25,822 nucleotides of DNA from a virus: positions 1 through 25,822 of IMG/VR virus record IMGVR_UViG_3300035698_008243, one strand, 5' to 3'. Positions 14,718 through 21,831 of this stretch are shown here, piece after piece. Positions within the stretch are counted from its first letter, which is position 1; every line of letters begins with the position of its first letter. The notes beneath the pieces were generated by a model. That model ran no database searches, had not been told where the DNA came from, and saw only the letters and a program-made list of their open reading frames with translations. A program made the translations under genes and the position numbers.

Positions 14718-16589
14718 TTACATAGCACCGCCGCCTTGTGACGCTTGTTGCTTAGCTTGGGCTAGGGCGTTTGATTTAACACCCTGCTCCATGTCTGATA
14801 TCATTTGCTTAACTTGAGCGTGTAATGTAGGATTGCTCTTCTTGAGATTAGTGAGCTCATTACGTCTAGTTGTTGGGTCCATAGACATAATCTGCTGAGC
14901 TGTCTGCTCAGCTTGTGCCATCATATCATCCATAGAAGGTGTACCACCGCCCATAGGAGCTGCTCCTGCTGGAGGCATAGGTGCTGCGCCTACTGGTCCG
15001 CCTGCAGGTGGTGCTCCACCTTCTGCGCCCGGAGGCATACCCATATTCTGAGCTGCTGCGTCTGGAGGAATAGTAGCCATCTGCTCCGTGAGCATCATAG
15101 TCTGTTCATCCTTCTTCTGTTCTTCGCGCATTAACTCGTTCATAATACGGTCTTCTTCGATGATCTGTTCGCGTTCACGGTCCATATCAATACCGAATGC
15201 TTTAAGGGCTGTACGGTTAGAGATGACTTTAGCGCTAGCTAGATTAAGCTTAACTTGTTTACCCATTTCGTCTTCAACAATACTAGTACGTTCAAGTTTT
15301 CCGGTAATGTTACCTTCCCATCCCATGATACGACCGCACTGGACTAGAAACCAACCTAACCAGTCGTCAAGCATAGTGGTATAATGCGTCCAAGTCTTTT
15401 CGAACATACGAAGAGAGATTGGAGGACCACTGCCTCCCATAGTGATAGACCCACGATAGAACTCTTGTGGAACACCCATACTAGTTAACAGTACGTCTTG
15501 TGCTCTGTCAATAAGTTCAACAGGTACCAGTGATTTAGCTTCTCCACCGATTGCCTGATATTCTAGAGGGAATGGTAATGTATGCCAAGAAGTCGGGTCC
15601 TGGCGATGCTGTTTGACCATACGTCTTACAGCTCCCATAAAGTTACCCATGTTATTAGATAACATAGGATCTGTTTTTGAAGCGCCCCCAGTTGTCGGAG
15701 GAGTCAGAACTCTGAATGGTACGATGTAATCCATCGCAATCGCCTCATTAAATCTCTCAAGTATTTGGAGGTGAACAACTTGTGAGAAGTTAGACATAAA
15801 CAGAGGTAAGCCCCAACCCTTCAACATAGGGACAAGATTTGCTGCAGTATTACATTTTAGATGATAAAATGTTTCCTTATTAAACTTAAATGGCCTGTCG
15901 TTCTTAACAGACTCTATAAGTTCCCACGGCATAGAACGTATAAACACAGGGTCACCGTCCTTGATACGTCTTTTCTCTTCCGCCGGGATCTCATAGTAGT
16001 AATCGGATTCACCAGTGATAGAGCAATGTTTAATAGAAACATACTGAGGTGCCCATCTAATGATTTTAATTTTTGAATGCTTACTGACACCGCTGGCATC
16101 AATGCGTCTAAAGGTTTGTGCTTTCATTTTACACTGAGGACAGTCCCCTACAAAGCTATAATCTTTCCACTTGTAGTCTTCATCTAACTTCAGTGTTTCA
16201 AGAGGTCGGGATAGTCCACAATCTTTATTAGGACATACCAAGGACCGCCTTAACGGTACTGATACTGATGTGAAGCTGTTACCATAGGCGATTACATCAT
16301 CACCTACCTGCCCAAGCTGGTCCAGTATATTCATCTGTTCCATTAGGAAGGTTTGGTATTTCTTACGTGTGTCATGGCTTAGGTCGTCCCCTGTCAGGTC
16401 TATGTCGTTAAGGAAGTAACGAACACATTTTTTAATGGCCTGAGAATAGATCCCATTACGTAACCATAGCCTGTCTGCCCAATAGAATACTTCCTGTACT
16501 GTGGATGGGTAGATAATGTTCGAGAAGCTCATGAACGGGTCAGGGAAGTCAATGATCCTGCTGTTCAACGGGAATTTAGTTGAGTACAT
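14718..16589 (-). CDS. Phage portal protein
   Basis: I read this 623-residue protein as the dodecameric portal that forms the DNA channel at the capsid vertex. Support comes from its length, the N-terminal region with a YWADRLWLRNGIYSQAIK helix, the central beta-rich region, and the long-helix region around AQDVLLTSMGVPQEFYRG...SLRMFEKTWTHYTTMLDDWL, with a highly charged Glu/Arg helix after it. An inserted zinc-ribbon-like motif (CPNKDCG at about 119-125, CPQC at about 150-153) is present. The last 100 residues are Met/Pro/Gly/Ala-rich, like the protein at 3689-4426. I chose the ATG at 16589; a GTG at 16616 in the same frame would add 9 residues. Either way the start lies inside the 3' end of the preceding gene. 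Confidence 0.8.
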   Translation of the reverse strand: MYSTKFPLNSRIIDFPDPFMSFSNIIYPSTVQEVFYWADRLWLRNGIYSQAIKKCVRYFLNDIDLTGDDLSHDTRKKYQTFLMEQMNILDQLGQVGDDVIAYGNSFTSVSVPLRRSLVCPNKDCGLSRPLETLKLDEDYKWKDYSFVGDCPQCKMKAQTFRRIDASGVSKHSKIKIIRWAPQYVSIKHCSITGESDYYYEIPAEEKRRIKDGDPVFIRSMPWELIESVKNDRPFKFNKETFYHLKCNTAANLVPMLKGWGLPLFMSNFSQVVHLQILERFNEAIAMDYIVPFRVLTPPTTGGASKTDPMLSNNMGNFMGAVRRMVKQHRQDPTSWHTLPFPLEYQAIGGEAKSLVPVELIDRAQDVLLTSMGVPQEFYRGSITMGGSGPPISLRMFEKTWTHYTTMLDDWLGWFLVQCGRIMGWEGNITGKLERTSIVEDEMGKQVKLNLASAKVISNRTALKAFGIDMDREREQIIEEDRIMNELMREEQKKDEQTMMLTEQMATIPPDAAAQNMGMPPGAEGGAPPAGGPVGAAPMPPAGAAPMGGGTPSMDDMMAQAEQTAQQIMSMDPTTRRNELTNLKKSNPTLHAQVKQMISDMEQGVKSNALAQAKQQASQGGGAM

Positions 16590-16773
16590 CTTTGTTGTGT
16601 CTCCATAATTGTTCACTCATCTCCGCGGCAGCTTTAAGACCGAAGTCCGAGCCACTTGATGCAGTTTTCTCATGGGAGTGCGCATTGCACAGTGGGGGAC
16701 TTGAGTCCTCTTCCGCCTCGTGCGAACAACCAGAGATTGAACAGATAATACGTTGTTTACTTATTTTTTCCAT
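16576..16773 (-). CDS. Small Cys/His protein, possible zinc finger
   Basis: This 65-residue protein has a CSISGCSHEAE...PPLCNAHSHE layout: Cys11-x4-Cys16-x-His, then Cys-x2-His about 12 residues later. This is compatible with binding one zinc ion. The C-terminal half is a short helix (KAAAEMSEQLWRHN). The 3' end overlaps the portal start by about 14 bases (more if the GTG start is used). No clear ribosome site precedes the ATG. A role in portal expression or as a small DNA-binding protein is speculation. Confidence 0.65.
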   Translation of the reverse strand: MEKISKQRIICSISGCSHEAEEDSSPPLCNAHSHEKTASSGSDFGLKAAAEMSEQLWRHNKDVLN

Positions 16774-16778
16774 ACAGT

Positions 16779-16807
16779 ACTATAGTTTAATACTCGGTTG
16801 TATTCAA
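16779..16807 (-). promoter_or_regulatory. Candidate sigma70-type promoter upstream of the Cys/His protein and portal
   Basis: On the minus strand TTGAAT (16807-16802) and TATAGT (16784-16779) are separated by 17 bases, 4/6 and 5/6 matches to the bacterial consensus. Transcription would begin almost at the ATG of the Cys/His gene (16773), so that gene would be leaderless while the portal would have a normal leader. This makes the site doubtful. Confidence 0.3.
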
Positions 16808-17559
16808 CTACCGTCCTTTAATAAGACTATGACCTTCTCGGTCTTAGACAGTTTAAATGAGAGTCCCGCATTAATAACAGGTTGAGTCCGTTTACTGCTC
16901 TTCTCCTGCCACTCCATTAGGATGCTTACATCATCAGCAATAGGTGGGTTATAATTGAAAGCACTGTTAGTATCTTGTACCAGTGCTACACAAAGCTCAC
17001 CATCTACTACTTTCTGGAAAGGAGCGGATACTTCACCAAAGGGACCGGTAAATGTAACCGATGTATATTCGCCTTTGGTATCTGTTATGATACCATCAGT
17101 AGGTATACTGGATGACTTAGGTGGTTCGTTCTGGGGAGGTGCTACACGTTGTTGCATAACCATCTCCTTCATCATCCTCATCATCTCTAAGTTAGGATCA
17201 ATCGGAGTAGTAGCCACTGGGTGCACTGATGAGATTGAGTCAGGCTGCTTAATGCCGGCTCTTGTGGGTGGCACAGGCAATGAGGGGTCCTGAATAGGGT
17301 CACCGCCTAGAGATGGTGCTACAAACCCAATACTTGGTTCTTCTTCTACTAGTTCCGGGTGTTTAATGTTAGTAAGCTCTGATTCCTGTACCAGTCGCTC
17401 GCCTTCAAACTTACGGTACTTGATAGCAGGGTAAGGGTCTTTGACTCCTTCAATGCCTCCAGTACGGCTAGTGTGCGGTAGTATGGTCTCCTTGACCTTA
17501 TCAATGTATTCATATGACTCCGCTTCCTTCTCTTCTACTAATGCTCTGTCATTGGCCAT
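16804..17559 (-). CDS. Hypothetical protein, disordered N-terminal half and beta-rich C-terminus
   Basis: This 251-residue protein is not recognised. Residues 1-110 are polar and Pro-rich with little predicted structure. A Met-rich helix follows (LEMMRMMKEMVMQQR, about 124-138). The C-terminal 90 residues look like a compact beta fold (EYTSVTFTGPFGEVSAPF, GELCVALVQDT). The start overlaps the previous stop as TAATG, with GAGG just upstream. Its place just ahead of the portal suggests a structural or assembly protein, but nothing in the sequence proves it. Confidence 0.8.
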   Translation of the reverse strand: MANDRALVEEKEAESYEYIDKVKETILPHTSRTGGIEGVKDPYPAIKYRKFEGERLVQESELTNIKHPELVEEEPSIGFVAPSLGGDPIQDPSLPVPPTRAGIKQPDSISSVHPVATTPIDPNLEMMRMMKEMVMQQRVAPPQNEPPKSSSIPTDGIITDTKGEYTSVTFTGPFGEVSAPFQKVVDGELCVALVQDTNSAFNYNPPIADDVSILMEWQEKSSKRTQPVINAGLSFKLSKTEKVIVLLKDGS

Positions 17560-18155
17560 TATTTACCTCGTTTTGCTGCTTTCATTATCTTATTAGCACG
17601 TTTGGTATCGTATGTGCACTCAACCCCGTTGGCTACCTCATTACGCTTTTGCTGCATAAGGATGGAGCTTGAGACTATCTTAAGTTCCACACCCAGCGCA
17701 ATATCGTCCGAACGTTCTCCTCTAGAAGGAGCCGGTGGTGGTACTGCTACATCGCCTGTAAAGTGGCTATCCATGTAGTATAGCTTACGGTCCGTGGATA
17801 TTAAGGTCTTCTTTGTCTTAGTATCATAAACCAGGTCATTGACTCTTACCGCGAATAACATGTAATCACGCTTCTCCCACTGATTAAATATATGATACGG
17901 AATAAGATCGACTTGTGCCATAGTATAGTAACCCATGCTACCTTCCTTAAGTGCATTGGGTATCTCTTCGTTCTTCATCATAGCTACATCGTCCTCAAGT
18001 AGTATGTATTCGCCATCAACAGGCTCTGCTGTTAATACATACATACACTTATCACGCGTGCGTCCTAGCATAGGCATGCACCCACCCTCCTGTGTGACCA
18101 AACTGTGTGCTGTTAGATAGAATCCGCTTCTAAATGGTAATGGTACTTCTTTCAT
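17559..18155 (-). CDS. Hypothetical protein between dNMP kinase and portal region
   Basis: This 198-residue protein is not recognised. The first 130 residues alternate hydrophobic and polar positions as in a beta-rich fold (YILLEDDVAMM, YMLFAVRVNDLVYD, KLYYMDSHF). A Pro-rich linker (VPPPAPSRG, about 139-147) and a basic helical end follow (KRANKIMKAAKRGK). A very strong ribosome site (GGAGGAGG) lies 6 bases before the ATG, inside the 3' end of the kinase gene. No catalytic motif was found; a structural role is possible from context. Confidence 0.82.
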   Translation of the reverse strand: MKEVPLPFRSGFYLTAHSLVTQEGGCMPMLGRTRDKCMYVLTAEPVDGEYILLEDDVAMMKNEEIPNALKEGSMGYYTMAQVDLIPYHIFNQWEKRDYMLFAVRVNDLVYDTKTKKTLISTDRKLYYMDSHFTGDVAVPPPAPSRGERSDDIALGVELKIVSSSILMQQKRNEVANGVECTYDTKRANKIMKAAKRGK

Positions 18156-18156
18156 A

Positions 18157-18717
18157 TTAGTCCTCCTCCAGTATCTGCGGTACCCAAAATGTGTTAACCT
18201 GCCAATTAAGGCTACAGATTGTTGAATCGTTTGCTACTACATGGTTAATGAGTTCGTCTGGTATGCCTGCCTCACTGGAATGTTTGATAGCATTCTCAGC
18301 TTCAGGTTGGCCCGGGCGATCTATTCTGATTACTATTCCTCCAAGATCCCGGATGAACTCTGCTTCATTTAGAAATCTTATGTCTGAGATAACTACATGC
18401 TTGTCCTCGTGCTCTCTCATGTGCTTCTCAGCCATCTTAAGCCATACATCCTCTCTGAATACGTCGCGGAACATATCCGTGCCCATGATCTGCAGGAAGC
18501 GTCTAGGAGTGATATCCCAAAACTCGTCTGTAGTCTCCTTAAGGGTGTGGTCTGTTACCTGCTCCTGTGTGAAGCCGAAGACTTCGGTAGCCATCTTCTT
18601 CATGGGTGCTGCCAATGAGTACTTAGTAAACATTTTGCAGTCGTGTGCAATAAGCATGTCCGCGAATGTGTCCTTGCCTGCTGCAATCTTTCCTGTTATT
18701 CCGATTGGTCTTAACAT
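18157..18717 (-). CDS. Deoxynucleoside monophosphate kinase (T4 gp1-like)
   Basis: This 186-residue P-loop kinase would phosphorylate dNMPs to dNDPs to feed phage DNA synthesis. The Walker A motif GKIAAGKDTF (residues 9-18) has the Asp-Thr ending typical of phage dNMP kinases rather than adenylate or thymidylate kinases. TPRRFLQIMGTDMFRDVF (about 70-87) and HVVISDIRFLNEAEFI (about 107-122) match the substrate-side and Walker B-like regions of this family, followed by VIRIDRPG. Length is slightly below T4 gp1. The start has AGGAGG 7 bases upstream and a good promoter candidate ahead of it. It lies in the structural block rather than next to other nucleotide genes. Confidence 0.88.
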   Translation of the reverse strand: MLRPIGITGKIAAGKDTFADMLIAHDCKMFTKYSLAAPMKKMATEVFGFTQEQVTDHTLKETTDEFWDITPRRFLQIMGTDMFRDVFREDVWLKMAEKHMREHEDKHVVISDIRFLNEAEFIRDLGGIVIRIDRPGQPEAENAIKHSSEAGIPDELINHVVANDSTICSLNWQVNTFWVPQILEED

Positions 18718-18757
18718 AATGAATTCCTCCTATCACAATATGTTGTTTTACAATTAC

Positions 18758-18785
18758 AATATAGCAGGGGTCGGGGATAAGTCAA
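18758..18785 (-). promoter_or_regulatory. Candidate sigma70-type promoter for the dNMP kinase operon
   Basis: On the minus strand TTGACT (18785-18780) and TATATT (18763-18758) lie 16 bases apart, each a 5/6 match to the bacterial consensus. They sit in the 81-base gap between the 18799-20058 gene and the kinase, about 40 bases before the start codon. The leader that follows (ATATTGTGATAGGAGGAATTCATT) closely resembles the leader of the plus-strand gene at 20786, suggesting both are recognised by the same, probably host, polymerase. Confidence 0.6.
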
Positions 18786-18798
18786 ACGACGAAACTAA

Positions 18799-20058
18799 TT
18801 ACTTCTGTTGTAATTTATATTGTCTGTTGATGCTAGCCCTAATTGGACTGTCATCTGGAAGACTACTCATGTAGTTATGGACATCTTGATCGGAGATAGG
18901 CGCTGTGCCTTCTCTGTTGATATCTAAGGTACGTGGCATGCTTGGTTTACCTTTGGTAGCTAGGCCACCCCACCAACTACCTGCATCTCTTACTAAGGTT
19001 GCGATAGCCTTTGATTTGGTATCTTTACCTGCTTGGCCTGTTACTAGGTTATACCCCATTCTAGTAGGGTCTAAATAGTTAGTAGTTCTGGCTGCATCTG
19101 CCATATAATCTCCGGGCCATATCCAGGCAGCCGTTTCAGGGGACTTAGTCCCCACGGCTGCTGCACCTAGTCCTCTTACCAACGCTGAAGTTGATCTGCC
19201 TAGTTGGCGTTGTTCATAGGCCTCATTACCTGGGAGGCCTCCTTGTATGGCGAAAGAGCGTTCTCTACCTTTAGACTTATCTCTAGCAGCTCCATGTTCC
19301 TCTGAAAATCTTGCTAATGCGAACTTCTTAGCCTGCTCGGCTAGGAGTAACCCGAGAGTAAGCTTGTTGGCTACGCCCCCTACCTTACTAGCTACGCCAC
19401 TTACGCCGGCGCCTCCTTTAATACGAGAGGCTCCTAATTGTGTTCCTAATGATCCCCAGAAACCCCAGTTCATGATCTTATCCGTGATGTCTTGCTTCTG
19501 TTCAGGACTATCTGGGTTGATTCTTCCTAAACCTAGATCCTCTGATACACCTAAGAGAAAAGAATTGGAAATACCACCACCTGTGCCGGGCATTGAATCT
19601 AATGTTGTTCCTTTAATGGATGCATCTAAATGATCCAGGGAGGGTGGTACCTTCTGGTATTGATCATAATAATCTGCTATTTCATTCTTAATACGTTCGG
19701 GTGTGTATCCTTTACCTTCCATGCCTTTAACCATGTAATCCATATACTGGTCGAAGCGGCTCACTTCTTTAGGGGCTTTAGTAGGTACTGTAGGAGGTGC
19801 TCCACCTTTATCCTTCATAGTAGCAAGCTTATCGTCAGTGGTGGACGTCATGTAGTTGTAGAATTTACCGAGTTGGTCTCTAGCACCTTTATCGGTGGCT
19901 AGATATCCACCAGCACCCGCGGCTGCTCCACCGAGGATACCTGTTGCGCCTGCGCGCCCTCTTATAAGGTATTCAAGAAGACCACCAACGCCGGCGCCTC
20001 CTGCTGAATAACCTAGTAATTTAGTAAGGGCCTTAAGTTGTTGCTCAGTCAATGCCAT
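18799..20058 (-). CDS. Large glycine-rich membrane-associated protein (unknown function)
   Basis: This 419-residue protein has an N-terminal helix (TEQQLKALTKLLGY), then a Gly/Ala-rich zipper region (about 18-55), probably a membrane hairpin. The middle (90-170) is charged and helical. A second Gly/Ala stretch lies around 195-240 (WGFWGSLGTQLGASRIKGGAGV). The last part is basic and polar, ending RASINRQYKLQQK. Its start lies inside the end of the preceding gene (14-base overlap) with only a weak AGG site, so coupling is likely. No enzymatic motif was found. It resembles the other membrane proteins of this block in composition but lacks their N-terminal K-[E/Q]-A motif. Confidence 0.83.
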   Translation of the reverse strand: MALTEQQLKALTKLLGYSAGGAGVGGLLEYLIRGRAGATGILGGAAAGAGGYLATDKGARDQLGKFYNYMTSTTDDKLATMKDKGGAPPTVPTKAPKEVSRFDQYMDYMVKGMEGKGYTPERIKNEIADYYDQYQKVPPSLDHLDASIKGTTLDSMPGTGGGISNSFLLGVSEDLGLGRINPDSPEQKQDITDKIMNWGFWGSLGTQLGASRIKGGAGVSGVASKVGGVANKLTLGLLLAEQAKKFALARFSEEHGAARDKSKGRERSFAIQGGLPGNEAYEQRQLGRSTSALVRGLGAAAVGTKSPETAAWIWPGDYMADAARTTNYLDPTRMGYNLVTGQAGKDTKSKAIATLVRDAGSWWGGLATKGKPSMPRTLDINREGTAPISDQDVHNYMSSLPDDSPIRASINRQYKLQQK

Positions 20059-20680
20059 TAACTTTTTTACCTATGTCGTATTCCTTTGTGTACGCCGCGT
20101 CATTGTCCTGATTAATAGTCTTATCCGTCAGTTCTTTGGGGGTAGGAGCTGGAATACTGGTGTCTGCAGGTTTAGCCTTAGGTAGCTTTGCCAAAGGAAT
20201 ACTAGTATCTCTGGGTATAGGCCCAGGTGCAGGTGTATTGTTAGGCCCCGGTGTGGTTAAAGGGTTTTTCCCGGATGGGGCTACTGGTTTTGGTTTAGAC
20301 CCGCTTAGGTAGGCCAGTAACTTGCTGATATAATCATTCTTACCACTACCTGCCTGCCATCCACCGTAACCACCGGCCAATGCTGTTAGTAAGGCTATTA
20401 AAGGTGTATTCTTTGCACCCATCATCTTACCGCCTATCGCACCGGCTAGACCTGCTCCTATGCCACCGACGCCTGCGCCGATCCATTTCTTATGTTGAGG
20501 TTTCATACCCTGCCATCCTTTATATATGTCCTGCATAAAGCCAGCTTCTTTGCTTATGTAACCACCGTAGTACGCTTTAAGGTAAATATCTGTCTTTTTG
20601 TCTGCACTAGTCTTTTGCATTTTGTTTTGTCCTCTTTGTAGTGTGTCTTCAATTGAGGTGTCCCTCATAATGTTATTCAT
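20045..20680 (-). CDS. Glycine-zipper membrane protein with KEAG motif and DTSI repeats
   Basis: This 211-residue protein is the first gene of the leftward block. SKEAG sits at residues 43-47. Two Gly-rich membrane segments follow (about 66-83 and 92-108), then a Pro/Lys-rich tail. The peptide DTSI occurs three times (residues 7-10 and twice in the tail, RDTSIPLAKL and ADTSIPAPT). Start choice is uncertain: the ATG at 20680 has AAGG too close, a second ATG lies at 20668, and the ATG at 20620 has GAGG at a better distance. I keep the long form because the N-terminal DTSI matches the internal repeats. The family is unknown. Confidence 0.78.
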   Translation of the reverse strand: MNNIMRDTSIEDTLQRGQNKMQKTSADKKTDIYLKAYYGGYISKEAGFMQDIYKGWQGMKPQHKKWIGAGVGGIGAGLAGAIGGKMMGAKNTPLIALLTALAGGYGGWQAGSGKNDYISKLLAYLSGSKPKPVAPSGKNPLTTPGPNNTPAPGPIPRDTSIPLAKLPKAKPADTSIPAPTPKELTDKTINQDNDAAYTKEYDIGKKVNGID

Positions 20681-20785
20681 TCCTTAATATAATACACGCG
20701 CCTGCATAGTACAAATAGGCAGTAACTGTTAAAGATCGCTTGACTTTTCAGGAAAACACTATATGTTGTGTTAGGAGGAATTAAT
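20681..20785. promoter_or_regulatory. Divergent intergenic control region
   Basis: This 105-base non-coding region lies between the leftward block and the rightward block. It carries a candidate plus-strand promoter (20740-20767). On the minus strand, TATATT just before the leftward start is preceded 17 bases upstream by only a poor -35 (TTGTAC). It is the only place in the window where two operons start back to back, so it is a likely control point. Confidence 0.6.
20740..20767 (+). promoter_or_regulatory. Candidate promoter for the rightward small-gene operon
   Basis: TTGACT at 20740-20745 is a 5/6 match to a -35 box. The -10 is less clear: TATGTT at 20762-20767 gives a 16-base spacer, TATATG at 20760-20765 only 14. 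The AGGAGG ribosome site follows at 20773. The TTGACTT and TTGTG-TAGGAGGAATT elements are shared with the leader at 18717-18785. Confidence 0.5.
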
Positions 20786-21427
20786 ATGATAGGAATAGTA
20801 AGTCCACACATGTACCAAGAAAAATATTGGTTTGGGTTAGACGGTAAAAATGAATTCACTACAGTTAAAAGGAGGAGTGATATGATACACTTTGAAGATT
20901 CAGGAGGAAAGAAACACGCGCTTAGACCGGAGGATGTCTCTTCGATTGAGCAGAAAGAAAAGGATGGAAACTTCTTTCTATCCAGTAACATTGAAGGCAC
21001 AGCAGATATAGAAATCAACGAAATCACCTATAATGAGCTTATTAGTTATTTAAGCCAGGACTACGATGGTTATTGGGAACAGAAGATGGAGACGTTTAGT
21101 GGCCTACTTAAGGAAGAGGAAGCGGGAAAGGACACACAAGAAGAGTACGATCTTAGTGGTGACTATAAGTACTCTCAACAGCCTTATGAGATTGGCTCGT
21201 CTGGTACAGGTGATAGTACTTGGAGCACTACTATTACGTCTAATAGTGTCACAGATAATTATCTGAGTGACGCGTCTGCTACAACTGCAACTACGGATAC
21301 AGGTACCACCTATAAACATACCATGACGCCTCAGGAGATAAGAAATGCTTACTCCAATTATGCAACGACAATATCTACTGCACGGAAGCAGGGGCTCGCA
21401 CGGAAACTTCAAGGAGCTATTACATAA
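20786..21427 (+). CDS. Hypothetical protein with a second in-frame start at 20882
   Basis: This 213-residue protein starts at the ATG at 20786, 7 bases after AGGAGG (20773-20778). A second in-frame ATG at 20882 has an equally strong site (AGGAGGAG, about 5 bases upstream) and would give a 181-residue protein starting MIHFEDSGGKKHALRPED. That internal product begins with a small beta-rich domain (ALRPEDVSSIEQKEKDGNFF...EINEITYNELISYL) resembling the start of the next gene. The C-terminal half is Ser/Thr-rich and low complexity (SATTATTDTGTTY), ending in a basic helix. Function unknown. Confidence 0.78.
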   Translation: MIGIVSPHMYQEKYWFGLDGKNEFTTVKRRSDMIHFEDSGGKKHALRPEDVSSIEQKEKDGNFFLSSNIEGTADIEINEITYNELISYLSQDYDGYWEQKMETFSGLLKEEEAGKDTQEEYDLSGDYKYSQQPYEIGSSGTGDSTWSTTITSNSVTDNYLSDASATTATTDTGTTYKHTMTPQEIRNAYSNYATTISTARKQGLARKLQGAIT

Positions 21428-21822
21428 TGTTTATAAAATCAACAAACACCGATGGCTTTGGTGTAATCATCAACACAGATGAAATTACTGTTATTGAGAA
21501 GGATGCTGTAGAGGTTACGGTAAACTTCCGTTCAGGTAGGATAGATGTTCCGACCACAGAATTTGCCTTATTTGAGTCTATTCTGTGTGCTGAGTATAAT
21601 CGTGAAGTTAAAAGTCGTATGGATGACCTCGTTGATAAACTGGATGATGATGCTGCTAAAGGATCGGCCGCTGGACCATACCGGTCTAATGAGGATATAC
21701 AGGCCCTTATAGCTTCATTCATGCAGAAGTATATTGGCCCAGGGCACGAAGAGAGTGAGGAGTCTTGGAGCAATGATAGTTCATCAACAACAGACGATGA
21801 AGAACAAGCTTATTTAACATAG
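21427..21822 (+). CDS. Hypothetical protein, possible paralogue of the upstream gene
   Basis: This 131-residue protein starts in a TAATG overlap with the previous gene. The N-terminal 55 residues (GVIINTDEITVIEKDAVEVTV...PTTEFALFESILCAEY) share the layout of the domain beginning at 20882 in the upstream gene: a short strand, a DEI/EDV turn, paired strands, then a helix. The C-terminus is acidic and Ser-rich (HEESEESWSNDSSSTTDDEEQ). No known family is recognised. Confidence 0.8.
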   Translation: MFIKSTNTDGFGVIINTDEITVIEKDAVEVTVNFRSGRIDVPTTEFALFESILCAEYNREVKSRMDDLVDKLDDDAAKGSAAGPYRSNEDIQALIASFMQKYIGPGHEESEESWSNDSSSTTDDEEQAYLT

Positions 21823-21831
21823 GAGGTAACC

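Noticed and set aside
20768-20785. GTG start at 20768 for the first rightward gene
   Set aside because: It would place the AGGAGG ribosome site inside the coding sequence; the ATG at 20786 is correctly spaced from it.
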